Assembly: GCA_938046495.1 (NCBI GenBank)
Contig: CALIXG010000015.1
Coordinates: forward strand, 1 to 8,274
Length of the DNA: 8,274 nucleotides
Direction of reading: 5' to 3'
Origin: an uncultured Candidatus Saccharibacteria bacterium
GTDB lineage: Bacteria > Patescibacteriota > Saccharimonadia > Saccharimonadales > Saccharimonadaceae
The translations under genes and the position numbers were made by a program. The notes below the pieces were generated by a model. That model made no database searches, was not told the origin of the DNA, and worked only from the letters and a program-made list of their open reading frames with translations. This document shows, in pieces, positions 5,686-8,274 of this stretch (the first letter of the stretch is position 1; every line of letters begins with the position of its first letter).

Positions 5686-8274
5686 ATGACATTTGAACTA
5701 AAAGAAACAAAATATCTAAAAAATATAAATACAAATGCTTATCTTTATGAGCATACAAAAACTCGTGCTAGATTAGTTTTCTTTGAAAATGATGATATAA
5801 ATAAAAGTTTTAGCATTAGTTTTAAAACTATTCCTTATAATGATAATGGTATTTTTCATATTTTAGAACATTCTGTTTTATGTGGTTCAGCGAAATATCC
5901 AGTAAAAGAACCTTTTGTAGAACTACTTAAAGGTTCTTTTAATACATTTTTAAATGCAATGACATTTCCTGATAAAACTATGTATCCAGTATCGTCTAAA
6001 AATGAAAAAGACTTAGAAATATTGATGGATATATACTTAGATGCAGTATTTAATCCAAACTTAAAAAATAATCCAAATATACTTGCCCAAGAAGGATGGC
6101 ACTACCATCTTGAAGATAAAGAAGATGAATTAATATATAAAGGTGTAGTTTACAATGAAATGAAAGGTGCATATTCGTCAGTAGATGAAGTACTAGATCA
6201 ATATGTTACGGAGCACTTATTTAGTGATACTTCTTATAAATATTCTTCTGGAGGAAAACCAGAAGCTATCCCTTCAATTTCACAAGAAGAATTTTTAGAG
6301 ACTTATAATTATAATTATCACCCAAGCAACAGCTATATCTTTTTATATGGTGATTTAAATGTTGAACAATATCTGAATCATATTGATAGTTATCTAAATA
6401 ATTACGAATATAAAGACTATAGCGATTATAGCTTATCACGTCAAGAAAACTTTACTGCAGATATCGTTAAGCGTACATACTTTAATGAAGATGTAAAAGA
6501 TAAAGCTTATGTGGCTTATAACTATATTCTTGGTGATAGTAATGAGTTTAGTAAAATCGAGAATATCGATATAATAGATGATATTCTTCTTGGAAGTAGT
6601 AATACAGAATTTAGAAAATATTTCATTGATAATAATATTTGTGAAGATGTATATAGTTACGTTCAAAAAGATCGTAAAGAAACTGTATACTCAATTATCT
6701 TTAAATACGTAAGCGAGGATAAATTAGAAAGTCTTGATGCAGAATATAAATCTTTATTAAAAGGTATTATTGATAAAGGCTTTGATTATGAGCAAGTTCA
6801 AGCTTCAATTAACAAAAAGAACTTTTCTATCAAGGAAGAGATTAATAAAACTTCATCACCTAAGGGTGTATCTTATGCTATTAGATTATTAAGAACATGG
6901 TTATATAGCGAAGATAATATATTAGATGCATTTGATTTAGACAACGTAATTTCTCATTTACAAGAAAATTGCGTTAATAAACAATACGAAACTCTTGCTA
7001 AACAGTTTCTAATTGAAAATGATAAACAAGCTATATTACACTTAATTCCGACATTAGAAAAAGAAAATAAGGAAAAAGATTTAGTTGAATATAAAGCTAC
7101 TTTATCAGAAACTGAATTAGAAAGCATTGTTAAAAACACTAAGTCTTTACAGGAATGGCAAAATAGTACCGATAAAAAAGAAGATTTAGAAAAAATTAAA
7201 AGTGTCAATGCTAAAGAAGTAGAGCTAAAAAATCCATTTGAAGAAACATTCTTTGAAGAATACAAAGGTATAAATTTTTCACACTATGATACTGTGACTA
7301 ATGGTATTTCATATTCTAAATTACTATTTGACATAAGTGATTTCGAAGTTGAACAGTTACAATATGCATCAGTATTATCATATTTATTATTTAACTTTAA
7401 TACAAAAAATAAAACTGAAGCTGAAGTAATAAAAGAAATAGGTGCAAATCTTGGTGGTATTAGTTCTTATGTAGATGTTTTTAGAAAACATAAGAGTGAA
7501 GAATGTGAAGTGAAATTCATAATCAGTGCGAAAAATTTAGTAGAAAAAGCTGGAGAACTAGCTAAGATTTTAGATGAAACTATACTTTATGCAGATTTTG
7601 AAGATAAAGAAGCACTATACAATGTTCTCTTAGAAATTAAGTTAATGCTAGAAAGTAGATTTAAAAATTCTGGACATGCTTTTGTAGCACGTCGTATTAG
7701 TGGTTTCTATAATCCTCAAAGTAAACTTGCTTCATATCATGGAGAATATGATTTCTACTTGTTTATAAGTGAATTAGTAAACAACTATGAGCAAAATAGT
7801 GATAAAATTAAAGAACAGTTATACACTGTTACAAGTCTAATTTTTAATCAAGCTAGATTATTAGTTAACTTTGTCGGTAATAAAGAAGAATATACTAACT
7901 TCAAAGAAACTATATCTTCATATTTAACTAAATACCCTAGTGAATTGAATAAGCAAAGCGGTTTTGAAATTGAATTAGAAGAACAAGGTTATTCTGAAGG
8001 TTTTTACTTTGATTCACTAGTTCAATACGTTGGTGCGGGTTATAATATAAATGATTACACTGGTACACACTTAGTACTAAGACATATATTAAGCTTAGAT
8101 TATTTATGGAATAATGTCCGTGTGAAAAATGGAGCCTATGGTTCTGGAGTGATATTTAATGCTTTTGGTGATTTTAATTTATGGTCTTATCGTGATCCAA
8201 ATTTAACAGAAACTCTAGAGATATATTACAATATTAACAACTACGTAGCTAATATTGATGCAGATAAAAAAGAT
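5686..8274 (+). CDS. M16C zinc metallopeptidase, presequence-protease-like (PreP/Cym1 family), 3' end cut by window
   Basis: An open frame of 863 codons runs to the window edge without a stop. Family members are usually about 950-1000 residues, so roughly the last tenth is missing. The inverted zinc motif HILEH gives His58, Glu61 and His62, and NEMKG supplies Glu158. The 96-residue gap from His62 to Glu158 equals that between the matching residues of plant PreP (from memory). Around it are the family blocks HSVLCGSAKYPVKEPF and FNTFLNAMTFPDKTMYPVSS. The C-terminal half keeps the substrate-binding pair Arg812 and Tyr818 in RVKNGAYG. This predicts a two-half clamshell enzyme degrading short unstructured peptides in the cytoplasm; there is no signal peptide. 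It lies 18 bases after apt in the same frame, without a recognisable Shine-Dalgarno, so translation may depend on coupling to apt. The ATG at 5686 is the first start after the apt stop and fits the family's N-terminus. Confidence 0.9.
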   Translation, partial: MTFELKETKYLKNINTNAYLYEHTKTRARLVFFENDDINKSFSISFKTIPYNDNGIFHILEHSVLCGSAKYPVKEPFVELLKGSFNTFLNAMTFPDKTMYPVSSKNEKDLEILMDIYLDAVFNPNLKNNPNILAQEGWHYHLEDKEDELIYKGVVYNEMKGAYSSVDEVLDQYVTEHLFSDTSYKYSSGGKPEAIPSISQEEFLETYNYNYHPSNSYIFLYGDLNVEQYLNHIDSYLNNYEYKDYSDYSLSRQENFTADIVKRTYFNEDVKDKAYVAYNYILGDSNEFSKIENIDIIDDILLGSSNTEFRKYFIDNNICEDVYSYVQKDRKETVYSIIFKYVSEDKLESLDAEYKSLLKGIIDKGFDYEQVQASINKKNFSIKEEINKTSSPKGVSYAIRLLRTWLYSEDNILDAFDLDNVISHLQENCVNKQYETLAKQFLIENDKQAILHLIPTLEKENKEKDLVEYKATLSETELESIVKNTKSLQEWQNSTDKKEDLEKIKSVNAKEVELKNPFEETFFEEYKGINFSHYDTVTNGISYSKLLFDISDFEVEQLQYASVLSYLLFNFNTKNKTEAEVIKEIGANLGGISSYVDVFRKHKSEECEVKFIISAKNLVEKAGELAKILDETILYADFEDKEALYNVLLEIKLMLESRFKNSGHAFVARRISGFYNPQSKLASYHGEYDFYLFISELVNNYEQNSDKIKEQLYTVTSLIFNQARLLVNFVGNKEEYTNFKETISSYLTKYPSELNKQSGFEIELEEQGYSEGFYFDSLVQYVGAGYNINDYTGTHLVLRHILSLDYLWNNVRVKNGAYGSGVIFNAFGDFNLWSYRDPNLTETLEIYYNINNYVANIDADKKD

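Noticed and set aside
6436..7265. Minus-strand open frames opposite the M16C gene
   Set aside because: They are antisense to a clearly conserved peptidase, with no ribosome binding site; the AT-rich code leaves few stops on the other strand.

Overview
The window appears to join DNA from two different bacteria. The left part (about 1-4530) carries two large minus-strand genes for exported or membrane proteins. By pattern they resemble the cell-envelope / type IV secretion-like loci of Saccharibacteria (TM7), the ultrasmall epibionts: a lysozyme-like plus CHAP-like wall hydrolase (87-1532) and a 976-residue multi-membrane-segment protein (1550-4480). This part is moderately AT-rich (hand-counted sample lines mostly 40-45% G+C, lower in the Asn/Thr tail). 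Neither gene has a Shine-Dalgarno sequence; each has a TATAAT box placed so that transcription would begin at, or two bases before, the ATG.

The right part (about 4538-8274) is much more AT-rich (a sampled coding line is 25% G+C) and looks like a low-G+C Bacillota chromosome. Gemella or a near relative is my best guess, from gene content and style. It holds a small HesB-like iron-sulfur family gene on the minus strand (4606-4977) with a strong GGAGG ribosome binding site, followed by a hairpin terminator (4539-4570). Divergent from it is an operon of adenine phosphoribosyltransferase (apt, 5155-5667) and an M16C presequence-protease-like zinc metallopeptidase. The latter starts at 5686 and runs off the right edge with no stop codon in the window.

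The change in composition, gene type and translation-initiation style falls in the short gap 4481-4605, most likely 4516-4538. Gemella and Saccharibacteria share the oral niche, so a chimeric metagenome contig is the simplest explanation. A real transfer of an epibiont envelope/secretion module next to a Bacillota terminator is the more exciting alternative and is not excluded by the sequence. No tRNA, rRNA, CRISPR array, insertion sequence or integrase was seen.

Functionally, the left genes probably form one surface module: a wall-opening enzyme plus a large membrane/extracellular component. The right genes are housekeeping: purine salvage, peptide turnover and an Fe-S-family protein.
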